Translations under genes and position numbers: made by a program
The notes under the pieces: model-generated
What the model was told of the DNA's origin: nothing
Database searches by the model: none
Seen by the model: only the letters and a program-made list of their open reading frames with translations
Assembly: GCA_008729055.1 (NCBI GenBank)
Contig: SDUX01000006.1
Span: 2,592,842-2,656,841, forward strand
Direction: 5' to 3'
Source: Pyropia haitanensis
Taxonomy: Eukaryota; Rhodophyta; Bangiophyceae; Bangiales; Bangiaceae
Length of the DNA stretch: 64,000 nt
Shown here: positions 55,390 through 64,000 of the stretch, one piece after another
How positions within the stretch are numbered: the stretch's first letter is position 1
Layout: each line of letters opens with the position of its first letter

Positions 55390-55788
55390 TTGACAGCAGA
55401 AAGCCGCCGGGGGCAGGGGAGGGGCGCCGAGGGGGTGGGTCTGCGTCATCTACAAAACTGCCGCCTTGTGGGGAGATTGTTGATGGGGGAGATGCTTGCG
55501 ACTCGATGCCTTCTGGTCGCGGTAGGGTCGTGGTCGTGTCAAGAGCACGGGCGGTGTCGGGCGGTCGCTCAGACAGAGACGGGTCGCGGGGGTTGGGCCT
55601 TCATTGGTGGGTCGGCTGCAACGGCAACGCAGGTGCCGGTGACTTCCGCGCCCAGTCAGTTTGCTACACGAGGTGTGCGTGTGGTGCGGGTGGAGGGGAG
55701 TGCCTTCACTTGTTGGGTCGACTTGCGTTTTGGTATCAGGTCACAACAGATTTTGGAAATGGGAGGGTATGACTGTGTGAGGCCGTAA
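55390..55788 (+). CDS. TE-A short open frame, second copy
   Basis: 132-aa counterpart of the frame at 31837-32235, still open, with changes such as SFLMEE to RLLMGE. No domain recognised. Confidence 0.25.
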   Translation: MTAESRRGQGRGAEGVGLRHLQNCRLVGRLLMGEMLATRCLLVAVGSWSCQEHGRCRAVAQTETGRGGWAFIGGSAATATQVPVTSAPSQFATRGVRVVRVEGSAFTCWVDLRFGIRSQQILEMGGYDCVRP

Positions 55789-55871
55789 CGTCCTTGCTGA
55801 TTGGGCAACCGCCGTGCCATGGGCTTCCTGAGTGGGCCACCTGATGGGCTTAGGTTCGAGTCAGTCCATCA

Positions 55872-57056
55872 GAGCACACCCAACCACGTCCATCCCAACG
55901 CCCCAAGTATTCATTCTAGGATGCCACGTATCGCACGTGGCGGCATGTGAGTGGAGTGCCCATTTCTATATATCGATCCCCAACCGTTTCGGAAGGACTT
56001 GTGTAGAACGGCTGCTTTCGAACGCCGATGATTGGGTCGCGACACACACAGCGACGTGCCAGCTTTTTCCATTTGTAAATGTGTTCTTTACTTGTTTGAC
56101 GTGGCTCCTCTGTCTGCTGAGTATCTCTCGAGATCCGTCGCAATCGACCGGCGATTGTGGAGCGATCATCGCCCGTTGGAGCGCAATTTTGCACGACATG
56201 GCAGCGATCATAGGCGGTCTTGGTGTATCTGGCGCTATCTCGGGCGATCGAGTAGCGGTCGTCGGGGGTCAATTTTCTTGAAACGTGGACCGTCGTGTGC
56301 CACGACGCGGCTCTGTCATTTCACCGCGCACTGGGAGGATGCACCCCTCACGTTCAAAGGTTGCATCGTCCAATCATGTAGCGCCATTGCAGCGGCGTGC
56401 AGACACGTTGGCCGCTGGGGCCGCCGCGAGGCGTCTACGCGAGACCCAAACAGACGGTCCGCCTCTTCGGCGCCGTCCCGCGCGAAGCGCGACGGGCAGC
56501 GGTCAGCGCACCCACAGCAGTCGTGTGGAGGGTGGTCCCGCCTCGCCGCGCCGGGGGCAGCAGCCTGGCGAGCGCGAGGGGCGGCAGGCCCGCCCCCCCA
56601 GCGGGGGGAACAGGAGGTTCGCCTCCTGGGCTCGTGGTGGGTGGGGAGAGGGCGCAGCCGCCCCCCTTCATGATTGTGCTTCCGGGGGGGTGGGCCTGGT
56701 GGCGGTTCCTCGGGGCCGCGTTCTGGGCGGGGGCGGTTGCACCCCCCCGCGGTTTGCGTTCTAGTGGGGGGTGGCGGCCCCCCCTCTCGACGATTTTGCA
56801 ACCCCCCTCGGATCGCTGTCTGAGAGGGGGGGGTGTGGCAACCGCGCCCATAGGGCGGGCGGGCGGGCGCGATCCGCCACCGTCACGACCCGTCATCCGC
56901 CGTTGTCGTGACCGTCTCCTTCCCGTCCCTTCCCTTCGACCCGCGCGCGCTATCTGTTTCGCGCGGGCGGCCTTCTCTTTGCCCGCGCGCGGGTGGCCCC
57001 AGCCACGCTTCCCGCGTGCGAGTGGCGCCCGCCTTCCCCGCACCACCCGACACACC
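55872..57056. other. left non-coding part of the Harbinger element
   Basis: First 420 bases are of moderate GC with recurring CGATC words (for example 56162-56168, 56207-56211, 56243-56250). Similar CGATCGTG words occur near the right end (62090-62170), which may be subterminal binding sites. The remainder is GC-rich leader sequence with a CT-rich tract up to 57056. Confidence 0.5.
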
Positions 57057-57791
57057 ATGGCCCACCGTTACGACGACTACCTTCGGTACGCTGCGAGCGG
57101 CAAGCGGCCGCTGCGCGATCCCCGCGGCCCCTATCCCGATGAGTTCGACCGCTGGAGGGGGCCCCCACCTCGCCCTACCTGCTCCTGCCACTGCCATGAG
57201 GCATACGAGTGCCCGTGCCTGTCGCCGGCGCGCCCTCTACGCTGGCGTACTTCTGGAGGCGGGCCGGCCCACCGTCGCCCGTCGCCCCCTCCCCGGCCCT
57301 CATCTCCCCGGATGCCCTCGCGCCGTCCCCTTCTGGAGCTCGAGCGGGAGCGCACGGTCGACCGACGTCCTCCCCCCTACTACGCGGACGCTGAGGACGA
57401 GAACGGCTGGGTGCCGCCCCCTCCCTACGACGAGTACCTGCCCACCCCACCGTGGCATCGCAACCGTGACCGCGGTGGGTGGTCGCCGCCCGCCTACCGA
57501 CGTGCGGGTGGGCCGCCTAACTACGGTCCACCCGCTGACCCACGCCGTCACCGTCCGCCGCCGCAGCAGCGGTTTTCCGGGCCGCACGACGACGGACGGG
57601 ACTACCACCCTCGCCACCCGCCTCCTCCACTACCATCACTGTCTCCGCCGCCGCCGCCGCCGCCGCCGCCGCCCCCGCCGCCGCCGCCTCCGCGCGCCCC
57701 TCCGCCTCCTGCCGACGGCCGTGGGGGTGACGGCGACGATCGCTCTCGCCGCCCAGACAGGCGCCCCTCGCGCTCCCCGCCGCGCTATTGA
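57057..57791 (+). CDS. Pro/Arg-rich protein with Cys cluster in the Harbinger element
   Basis: 244 aa. MAHRYDDYLRYAASGKRPLR, then the cluster CSCHCHEAYECPC at about residues 42-54, then Tyr/Pro/Arg-rich sequence (PPPPYDEYLPTPPW), a polyproline run and a C-terminal RSRRPDRRPSRSPPRY. It stops 10 bases before the ATG of the Myb/SANT-like gene in another frame, so the two may be one spliced gene (an intron removing the polyproline run) or two cistrons. The Cys cluster could bind a metal. No family recognised. It is not part of the usual Harbinger gene set. Confidence 0.55.
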   Translation: MAHRYDDYLRYAASGKRPLRDPRGPYPDEFDRWRGPPPRPTCSCHCHEAYECPCLSPARPLRWRTSGGGPAHRRPSPPPRPSSPRMPSRRPLLELERERTVDRRPPPYYADAEDENGWVPPPPYDEYLPTPPWHRNRDRGGWSPPAYRRAGGPPNYGPPADPRRHRPPPQQRFSGPHDDGRDYHPRHPPPPLPSLSPPPPPPPPPPPPPPPPRAPPPPADGRGGDGDDRSRRPDRRPSRSPPRY

Positions 57792-57801
57792 CTTTGCCAC
57801 G

Positions 57802-59307
57802 ATGGGATCCCAGCGGGGGTGGACCAAGGAGGAGTTGTCCGTTCTGTGTGAGGCTTTTTTGGCGGTCAGCAACGACCCTATCAAGGGGACCGACCAGCGG
57901 ACTGCCGAGTTCTGGGCGGCTGTGACGGAGACGTATGACGAGGCGGTCATGGGGAATGTGGACTACGTGCGGCGGACTGTGAGCGCGGTCAAGAAGGTGC
58001 TTGGGAAGGCCAAGAAGGGCGTCTGCGCGTTTGCGTCTTCCTGGCTAGCTGTGCAGCGGATGGACCTGACCGGCAACCCTGATGAGGCCGCAATGATTAT
58101 GGGAGCTCTGGCCCACAGCAAGGGCCAGCCCGTCTACCAGGCGATCCAGGCCCACCAGCGGCGCCTGGACGGCACTGCCACGGCGGAGGACAAGCGGAAG
58201 AGCTACCACCTCGAAAAGTGGGTGCCCTGCTGGAAGGTCATGCGCGGCCACGACAAGTGGAGCGGTGCTGCTGGTTCGCTTGCTGCTGGGCTTTTTACTG
58301 GCGACGAGGACGAGGACGACAGCGACATCGACGACGACGACGACTCTGGAGACGCTGAGGACGGTGACTCGGGCCGTGCCGCTGGTGCTGGCCAGTCTGC
58401 TGGCGCTGGCGGCGAGGGTGGTTCTGGTGGTGCGGGTGGTGCTGGCGGTGCGGGTGGTGCTGGCGGTACTGGTGGCGCTGGTGCGGGTGGTGGTGCTGGG
58501 GCGACCGTCAAGTCGCGCGCCGTCCGCCCTTTTGAGCGCCGCCCCATTGGCAGCAAGGCAGCAAAGAAGCAGAAAGCGGAGGAGCTGAGCATATCCCGGC
58601 AGATGAAGGCAAGCACGGCCGCGCTGGAGGCCATCGCCAACGCATCCAAGGAGCGATCGTCGATTATTCTCTTCAATCTACCCGAGATGCGTTTTACTGA
58701 GGAGGCTAAGATTTTTCGCCAGGCCAAAGCTCGTGCTGCGCTGGCTGCGGCGGGCATCACTCTTGACACCAGCGACGCCGCCACAACCTCGGCCGGGACG
58801 GCTACCACTACCGTTGGACCTGCAGTGCACGAGATCGTTGACGATGAAGACTGGGAGCGGCCGCCCCCCCCTCCTCCTGAGGCCCCGCCGGTCTGGGTGG
58901 TACCTGGACCGCCCACCGCCGGTGCTGTTGGACCTGATGGACCTGCTGTGGCGGTGGTGCCGCCCTCTGCACCCGCTCCCACCGCGCCTGTTGCTGCTGA
59001 AGCGGCCAACTCTGACCCCCCTCCCCTCGCTCCAGTCCCAGCTGCGGCCACGATGCGCGGGCGGGGTCGCACCCCGTCTCTCGTTCGCCCGTCAGCCTGT
59101 GGCCAAGCCGGCAAGCCGAAGAAGCGGTCACGCGGCACGGAGTCGCAGATGCGCAAAGCCGCTGCCGCAGCCAAACGCCTCAACGCCGCGCTGCGCACTA
59201 CCGTGCCTCTCTCTGACTCTGGCAGCGAGGCCTCCCCTAGTGCCCCTCCTCGGCTGGAGGACATGTCGTCTGAGTCGTCGTTCGCGACCGACTCGGACAG
59301 TGCCTAG
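57802..59307 (+). CDS. Harbinger Myb/SANT-like DNA-binding protein
   Basis: 501 aa. The N-terminal domain GSQRGWTKEELSVLCEAFLA, VSNDPIKGTDQRTAEFWAAV and WLAVQRMDLTGNP resembles the Myb/SANT-like (No-apical-meristem-associated) protein of plant PIF/Harbinger elements. That protein binds the transposon ends and helps nuclear import of the transposase. An acidic region DEDEDDSDIDDDDDSGDAED and Gly/Ala repeats follow, then RPFERRPIGSKAAKKQKAEE (RP.G.KaAKkqk is the usual C-terminal NAM-associated signature). The Pro-rich tail ends MSSESSFATDSDSA. The frame is intact, and it converges with the transposase. Confidence 0.85.
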   Translation: MGSQRGWTKEELSVLCEAFLAVSNDPIKGTDQRTAEFWAAVTETYDEAVMGNVDYVRRTVSAVKKVLGKAKKGVCAFASSWLAVQRMDLTGNPDEAAMIMGALAHSKGQPVYQAIQAHQRRLDGTATAEDKRKSYHLEKWVPCWKVMRGHDKWSGAAGSLAAGLFTGDEDEDDSDIDDDDDSGDAEDGDSGRAAGAGQSAGAGGEGGSGGAGGAGGAGGAGGTGGAGAGGGAGATVKSRAVRPFERRPIGSKAAKKQKAEELSISRQMKASTAALEAIANASKERSSIILFNLPEMRFTEEAKIFRQAKARAALAAAGITLDTSDAATTSAGTATTTVGPAVHEIVDDEDWERPPPPPPEAPPVWVVPGPPTAGAVGPDGPAVAVVPPSAPAPTAPVAAEAANSDPPPLAPVPAAATMRGRGRTPSLVRPSACGQAGKPKKRSRGTESQMRKAAAAAKRLNAALRTTVPLSDSGSEASPSAPPRLEDMSSESSFATDSDSA

Positions 59308-59453
59308 TGCCACAATCGCTTTTGCTGTTCCGTTTGTCTATTGTTTTTTTTGTTGATTGCCATGGACGCGTTGTACCTGTTTGAGCGGTTGGACCTGTAG
59401 CAGTCGCAGTACCTGCGGCCGTACCGTACCTGTAGTAGTAGCAGTGCATGAGC

Positions 59454-60030
59454 AAAGGTTTTTTTTTCCCATTCGGCAGGGTTTTTTTTTTCCTACTTAC
59501 TTTGTCACCTGCCTGTGGGCATCTGCGTCCCTTTCAGTCTATGGAAGGCGAAGGGGAAAGTCACGTGAGAGGCTGAGAGGACAGGGACTCGTGCAGCGCG
59601 CACCTCGCGGCAGCGCGGTGGCGTCCACAGCGACGGGTGGGGGGAACAGGACGCGAGAGGAGCCACACCCCCCCCCCCTCTTTCTCTCGCGCAGAGGCGG
59701 CCACTGCTGGCCCTCCCCCCCTACGCCGCACCGCACTAAGGCGCCCGTCGCTACCGCCTCTCCCCCACCCCGCTCAGGAGGCCGCCGCCTCTACTCAAAG
59801 TCCCCTCTCTCGTGTTGCCCTCCCTTCCCACCACGAACTTCCATCATGACGGCGGCGGCCGCCGACGCCCCCCCCCACCCCTGCCACTGTCCCCAGCCAT
59901 TTTGGCAAAGGCCACCGGGCCTGCCCCGCGCTGATGCTGACGGACACGTGCCGGAGACGCACGCTGATGCAGTATGGCAAAAAGATCCAAGGAAAAAAAA
60001 AACCCTGCCCAACGGGGAAAAAAAACCTTT
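59454..60030. repeat. inverted repeat at the 3' ends of the converging Harbinger genes
   Basis: Arms of about 40 bases at 59454-59494 and 59989-60030: AAAGG, T run, CC..TTGGCAGGG-like core, T run, CCT, and its reverse complement. One arm lies downstream of each gene, where it could serve polyadenylation or termination. Confidence 0.7.
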
Positions 60031-60070
60031 CTATTGATGCCACAACCGTCCCAGCAGACTCAACAGACAC

Positions 60071-61516
60071 TCACAGGTAGTGCTCCAGAAGTGCCGCTCG
60101 GTTCTTATAGATGTCCTCCGCCAGGTCATTGCGCAAAGCAACGTGCGCGGTTTGATTCCGCACCTCCTTCCACGCCTGCGCAGCCCGCAAAAAGGAATCA
60201 ACCGGCAGCTGCCCTAGGGGTTGAACAGCGGGGGGGGGATGGGCCAGAGGGGGGAGGCCGCCCAGATCCCCGCCGCCGGGTGCCCCAACCCCGGGAGCAG
60301 GAACGCCAGCCCCCCCCCCCAGTCCACCCGCCCCTCCAGCTTCCTCCCGCGCACGTTGACGAGACAAATACCCGCCCCGCCGTACCTCAGTCACCATATT
60401 GTGCAAAATAGCCACGGCCTTCACAACCAGTGTGATCCGCTGGACGGTGGCGTACCGCGCAGGATGTAGAGCAATGTGCCAGCGCGCCGTCAGTACAGCG
60501 TACAGCCTCTCCGCGTCCTTCCTCAGCGCCTCCTGCAGCCGGTTGATGATCCGCTTCTTGTCCGTGTCAGGGTTGGCATACGCCTGCACAAAAAACGCGT
60601 AGTGGGGGTATATCTTATCCACCAGATAGTACAACAGCGTGCGTGTGACCCCATTGACAGTGAAGGGCTGGTCCCGCGGCGGCCACAGACCGGCCGTGAC
60701 GTCCTGGTACAGCGGCGACTGCTGCAGCACGTTGATGTCATTCATACTGCCGGGGCAACCGACAAAAAGGTGCCAGATGTACAGGTCCTCGTCACACACC
60801 GCCTCCATGACGATAGATCGGCGCCCCTTCCTGTTCTGAAATGACCCCTGCATGCCTTTGGAACACGCCCGCCACTCCCAGTGAGAGCAATCAAGTGATC
60901 CAATGCAGCCGGGCATCCCCCGCTCCGCGCTCCGCTTAAGCATGACGGTCAGCTCCTCGGCGTTTGGCTGGCGCAAATACATAGGTCCAAAAAGATCCAC
61001 GACATAGGAGACCAGGTCACGCACAGAATTGTCCACCGTCGAGCGAGAGATACGGCAATACTCATCGGGACGATCAGTGGACTCCCCATAAGCCAGCACG
61101 CGAAAAGCAGCGACCAGCTTCTGGAGCGGGTGCGCCCGAGGTCGGCCGGTGGCATCTATGGCCTGCTTGAAACCAGGCTGGTCCTTCACAGCCCGATACA
61201 CACGCACAAACACAGATCGCGGCACGCGAAAGCGACGCTCAAAATCATCCTCGTCATACACAGGCGGATTCCCTGCCACCCCAAAGTAGTCGATCAGAAT
61301 GCTGCGCAACCCCCTCGCAAAGTTACGCTGCTTGTTGGGCCGCCGTGCAAGAACAGATCCGTGGTACCGCCGCACGCCGCCAACGCGGGCAGCTCTCTTC
61401 CTCGTCCTCCAGTGGTGCAGCACGGTCAGATGGGCAGCCACAGCTTCCGCAATTTCCATGTCCTCAGCATCCTGCAAGAGAGCCTCCACGTCCAAGAGCG
61501 ATAGGTCCTCAGCCAT
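60071..61516 (-). CDS. PIF/Harbinger transposase (DDE_Tnp4/plant transposon type)
   Basis: 481 aa, no intron. Cuts and inserts the element by DDE chemistry. The catalytic triad is visible: GSLDCSHWEW (Asp209), GSMNDINVLQQSP (Asp260) and KDAERLYAVLTARWHI (Glu336), with the family motif RKGRRSIVMEAVCDEDLYIW between the two Asp. N-terminal HTH-like part: FERRFRVPRSVFVRVYRAVK, LVAAFRVLAYGESTDRPDEY and RISRSTVDNSVRDLV. Length and order match plant Harbinger transposases. The start ATG 61516 (MAEDLSLLDVEALLQDAEDM) was preferred over open frame further upstream because it gives the usual N-terminus length. Confidence 0.95.
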   Translation of the reverse strand: MAEDLSLLDVEALLQDAEDMEIAEAVAAHLTVLHHWRTRKRAARVGGVRRYHGSVLARRPNKQRNFARGLRSILIDYFGVAGNPPVYDEDDFERRFRVPRSVFVRVYRAVKDQPGFKQAIDATGRPRAHPLQKLVAAFRVLAYGESTDRPDEYCRISRSTVDNSVRDLVSYVVDLFGPMYLRQPNAEELTVMLKRSAERGMPGCIGSLDCSHWEWRACSKGMQGSFQNRKGRRSIVMEAVCDEDLYIWHLFVGCPGSMNDINVLQQSPLYQDVTAGLWPPRDQPFTVNGVTRTLLYYLVDKIYPHYAFFVQAYANPDTDKKRIINRLQEALRKDAERLYAVLTARWHIALHPARYATVQRITLVVKAVAILHNMVTEVRRGGYLSRQRAREEAGGAGGLGGGAGVPAPGVGAPGGGDLGGLPPLAHPPPAVQPLGQLPVDSFLRAAQAWKEVRNQTAHVALRNDLAEDIYKNRAALLEHYL

Positions 61517-62490
61517 GGTGTGTGGGTCCCAAAAAACGCGCGCGGGAGCGTGATGGCCACGACGACGGTGATGGCGCCGGTCGGGGTCACGACCGTGGGC
61601 ACCCACCACGATCACAGCTGACCCCAGCGCGCGGCCGAGAATCTGTGGCCCCCGAAACAACGCTCAACCAATCAGATTTCTTCCCCGCCCCGCCCCCGCT
61701 GTCGATGTCCCTCGCACCTCGCACCCCGTCCCGCCCTCCAGCAATGGGCCGGTCGTCCAATAAAAAAAGAGAGCACTTCCCCGTACGCCGGAACGCGGAC
61801 AGACTCGAGAGGGCACGCCACAACCGACACCCCACATGGCCACATCACTGCCAGTGGCTGCTGTGGCGGCGCGCCACCGCGGCCGCGGACGCCACGCGAC
61901 TGGGTACGCAGGAACGGTTTGTGGTGCTGCGCAACCGCCGGCCGACACGCCGCCTGTGTGCCCCTCGCCCCATGCCAGTGGCGCGGGCACAGCGGGCAGC
62001 CGCCACGTGCCTGTTGTGGTTGTCACGCGAGTGCTACCCGCCGACCATTCGCCCCACTTCGCGGAGCCCGATGGGGGCCCCGAAGCGCCTGCGATCGTGC
62101 TGCGGTCGTCACCGATCGTGCACGGTCAGATTCAGATTGCAAAAAATTGCCATGCGGCGACGATCGGACACGTGGTCGAGGCCCAACCAGCCCGCGAGAA
62201 TGGGGAATGGGGATGGGGATGGCCCATTTCCGACCAGATTGGGGTGTCCCCATTCCCATTCCCCAACGGGGCCCCAAACATGCCCGAAACCCGGGAGGAC
62301 TTACATGAATTGGGTTTCGTCGAATCCGATCCGAGAACGTGGAGATCCTTCCGTCGACGTCACTATGTGACCGCCCGCAATCTTGAAACCAGCCAGAACA
62401 GAGATTTGATGCCGTTTTAAGCCGATTCGCGGTCCAATTACGTGCCACGTTTGCTTATTCCCGATGGGGTTGACGTGGTTGGGTGTGCTC
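61517..62490. other. right non-coding part of the Harbinger element
   Basis: Transposase leader and subterminal region. Includes a G/A-C/T hairpin at about 62200-62262 (GGGAATGGGGATGGGG and its near-complement) and the CGATCGTG words around 62090-62170. No further gene. Confidence 0.55.
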
Positions 62491-62574
62491 TCATGTCGGA
62501 CAAACAGAACGGAATGAAGGGCTCTCTGGTCGGGTGTACCCAGTAGTTCCTGGAAGGCCTGCTCACATGTCACT

Positions 62575-63198
62575 TCTTTACCGACCTCCTCGGAATGCCC
62601 GGCATCTGGGCTATCCGACCGGTGGCGGATTTAGCAGCGGACGGCGGGTGCGCGCTAAGTGGTCTACTTGTCCCAGCGCGCGCACCCCACCACCCCCCCC
62701 TCATCCCCACCCCCCACCACCCCCGTTGGCTACCCTGGGGGGGGCGGCGGCTGACTTGGCGGCCACCTGGCGGGGGGACCGCCACTTGGCACTGCCGCGG
62801 CGGGGCCACGGCTTAGTGGTGCGGGCTCCGGGCCGCGGGCGGACCGTGTCTTCGCCGCGAGCGCCGCGGTGACTTGGCAAGCGGGCGCCGCTGGCGCACG
62901 CGGGCCAAGCCGGGGGCGGGCCACTGGACGGGGGAAGGGGGGAGGGGAGAGGGGAGGAGGGGGGGGAGCACGGCGGTGGTGCGGTGGTCTGTCCCGGCTG
63001 TCTGTGGTGCCTGCTGGGCGGCGCGGCGGCGACGCACGGCGGCTACTTGAGGGGGGCCCTGGCCGGCATCCCCTCACTCGCCACCGGTCGGCAGCGTCCC
63101 TCGCTCCGCGCCGCGGGTACGCGACGCGGGCTTGGTTCTCCCCGGCCCTGTGCCGGTGGTCTACGTGGGATTGTGCGTTTTTATACGTGCAAAGGAGC
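62575..63198. other. GC-rich flank after TE-A2
   Basis: No gene recognised. The first 60 bases are lower GC and no longer match TE-A1. It might include the 5' region or LTR of the following gene, but no LTR pair can be tested inside the window. Confidence 0.45.
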
Positions 63199-64000
63199 AT
63201 GGAAGAGGCGTTCAACGAGGCCCAGCAAGGCGTCTTGATCGGCCTCCAGACTCAGCTGGCGCAGCTTGTGGCCTCGGTCGCGGCGCTTAATGCGCCGCAG
63301 CAGCAGGCTCGCGGGGGGAGAGCACCCCCCTGTGGGAGATCCCTCGGCCGGCGACGGACAAGACGGCGGCGGCGGCGACGGCGGCATCGAGGCGGCGGTC
63401 GGGGGCGGTGGCGGCAGTACCGGCGGCAATGGGGACGACGAGGGCGGCGGCAAGGGCGCCAACTCGGAGGGTAACGTGGGCGGAGCCGAGGTCGAGTCCG
63501 TCGACTCCCTCCTGCTCAACATCGAGTCCGAGGACGGCGACGGGCCAGCGCGCCCCCTCCCAGGGGAGGCCACAGGCCACCCCGACGGGTTTGACCGCCC
63601 GCGGCTGCCAGGGCCCAAGGACTTCTTCAACAACTTTGGGGCCCCCAAGCGCGTCCGCCGCGCCGACGGCCTCCCAGTTCCTTTCCGACCCACGGATCCC
63701 GAGCACCTCGAGGCCTTCCCGCCCAATGACCCCGACCACGACGAGGCCAATTCGGTCTACCTGGCCTGCACCTGGGCCGAGGCCATCGCCAACGCCGCGC
63801 TCGCGCTCTACCACGAGCGGGACACCGTCTCCAAGGCAGAAGTGGACCAGCGCCTCACCTGGATGGCGGTGGCCACCCGCCTCCACTACCGCATATGCGC
63901 CGCCCGCTACGACTACCTCCAGGCAGCCAAGGATGAGCCCGGGCTCGCGGAGCTCTACCGCGCCACCGACGCGGTGCCCCGCAACTGCGGGCGCGGGCCG
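63199..64000 (+). CDS. hypothetical, possibly Gag-like protein, 3' end outside the window
   Basis: Start MEEAFNEAQQGVLIGLQTQL and AQLVASVAALNAPQQQA is a helical, possibly coiled-coil segment. A Gly/Asp-rich linker follows, then a well-behaved segment: VESVDSLLLNIESEDGDGPA, PKDFFNNFGAPKRVRRADGL, HDEANSVYLACTWAEAIANA and RLTWMAVATRLHYRICAARY. The frame shifts by one in the G run at 63312-63317. The N-terminal helix followed by an all-helical domain recalls retroelement Gag proteins, but no zinc knuckle or protease is visible before the window ends. The identity is open. Confidence 0.45.

Larger units (their letters stand above)
55872..62490. mobile_element. complete 6.6-kb PIF/Harbinger transposon
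   Basis: Both ends carry the perfect 19-bp inverted repeat GAGCACACCCAACCACGTC. TCA flanks both sides (55869-55871 and 62491-62493), and TE-A1 (31742-31765, reverse complement) shows the site without the insertion and with a single TCA. It contains a Myb/SANT-like protein gene (57802-59307, plus), a preceding Pro/Arg-rich frame (57057-57791) and a DDE transposase (60071-61516, minus): the standard two-gene Harbinger set, with intact catalytic residues. Probably autonomous or recently so. Confidence 0.95.
54659..62574. mobile_element. TE-A2: inverted second copy of TE-A, split by Harbinger and 3'-truncated
   Basis: 54659-55871 is the inverted counterpart of 32967-31753, with about 90% identity by eye. 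After the Harbinger insertion it resumes at 62494 (TGTCGGACAAACAGAACGGA) and follows TE-A1 down to about 31678, then stops at about 62574. The remaining 440 bases and the far inverted repeat are missing. CCG precedes the near end (54656-54658), as at TE-A1. Confidence 0.85.

Noticed and set aside
55846..55865. GGTTCGAGTC resembling a tRNA T-loop box
   Set aside because: It lies inside TE-A2; no acceptor stem, anticodon arm or A box is placed correctly around it.

Overview
The window is nuclear DNA of a GC-rich, intron-poor eukaryote. Evidence: spliceosomal introns with clear donor and acceptor sites, an mRNA polyadenylation factor, a bZIP factor, an ARID protein, and PIF/Harbinger-type transposons. 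Very GC-rich gene islands full of Ala/Gly/Pro/Arg codons and poly-C/poly-G runs alternate with lower-GC transposon stretches. This fits a GC-rich alga, for example a bangiophyte red alga such as Porphyra, but the sequence alone does not prove the taxon.

Layout. 1-4.9 kb: GC homopolymer-rich DNA with a probable Ig-like secreted protein gene. 4.9-9.5 kb: a small hypothetical gene, an AT-rich island, a Bax-inhibitor/Lifeguard (TMBIM) gene and a Harbinger transposase relic. 11.4-18.9 kb: a secreted Cys-rich protein, a DUF1348 (NTF2-like) protein, a GET2/CAML-like membrane protein and a bZIP factor. 18.9-24.5 kb (minus strand): FIP1, a polyadenylation factor, and an Ala-rich membrane protein (gene B). 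24.6-30.2 kb: a large foldback element. 30.2-33 kb: a GC-rich block (C) and a 1.7-kb element with 30-bp terminal inverted repeats (TE-A1). 33-37.2 kb: hypothetical exons, a CTGCAG-dense tract and a 1.4-kb MITE-like element. 37.3-42 kb: a 956-aa P-loop NTPase resembling Crinkler/RHS proteins, followed by a degenerate APH/kinase-like frame.

43.6-54.7 kb is a recent second copy of parts of 20.2-31.1 kb (FIP1 fragment, complete gene B, block C), made of three pieces joined directly. The copy lacks the foldback element and instead carries a 6.8-kb DNA transposon (14-bp inverted repeats, 4-bp target duplication CACG). That transposon encodes a spliced DDE-type transposase and, converging on it, an ARID-domain protein. 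54.7-62.6 kb is a second, inverted copy of TE-A (TE-A2). TE-A2 is itself interrupted by a complete 6.6-kb PIF/Harbinger element with 19-bp inverted repeats, a TCA target duplication, a Myb/SANT-like protein and a DDE transposase. The right edge holds the start of a Gag-like or hypothetical gene.

Relative timing can be read from the insertions. The segmental duplication came first; the foldback insertion in copy 1 and the ARID transposon in copy 2 followed it. TE-A2 came before the Harbinger insertion. Most GC-rich host genes show one apparent frameshift exactly at a G or C run, which suggests sequencing error or unstable homopolymers rather than gene death. No rRNA or tRNA gene and no CRISPR array was recognised.
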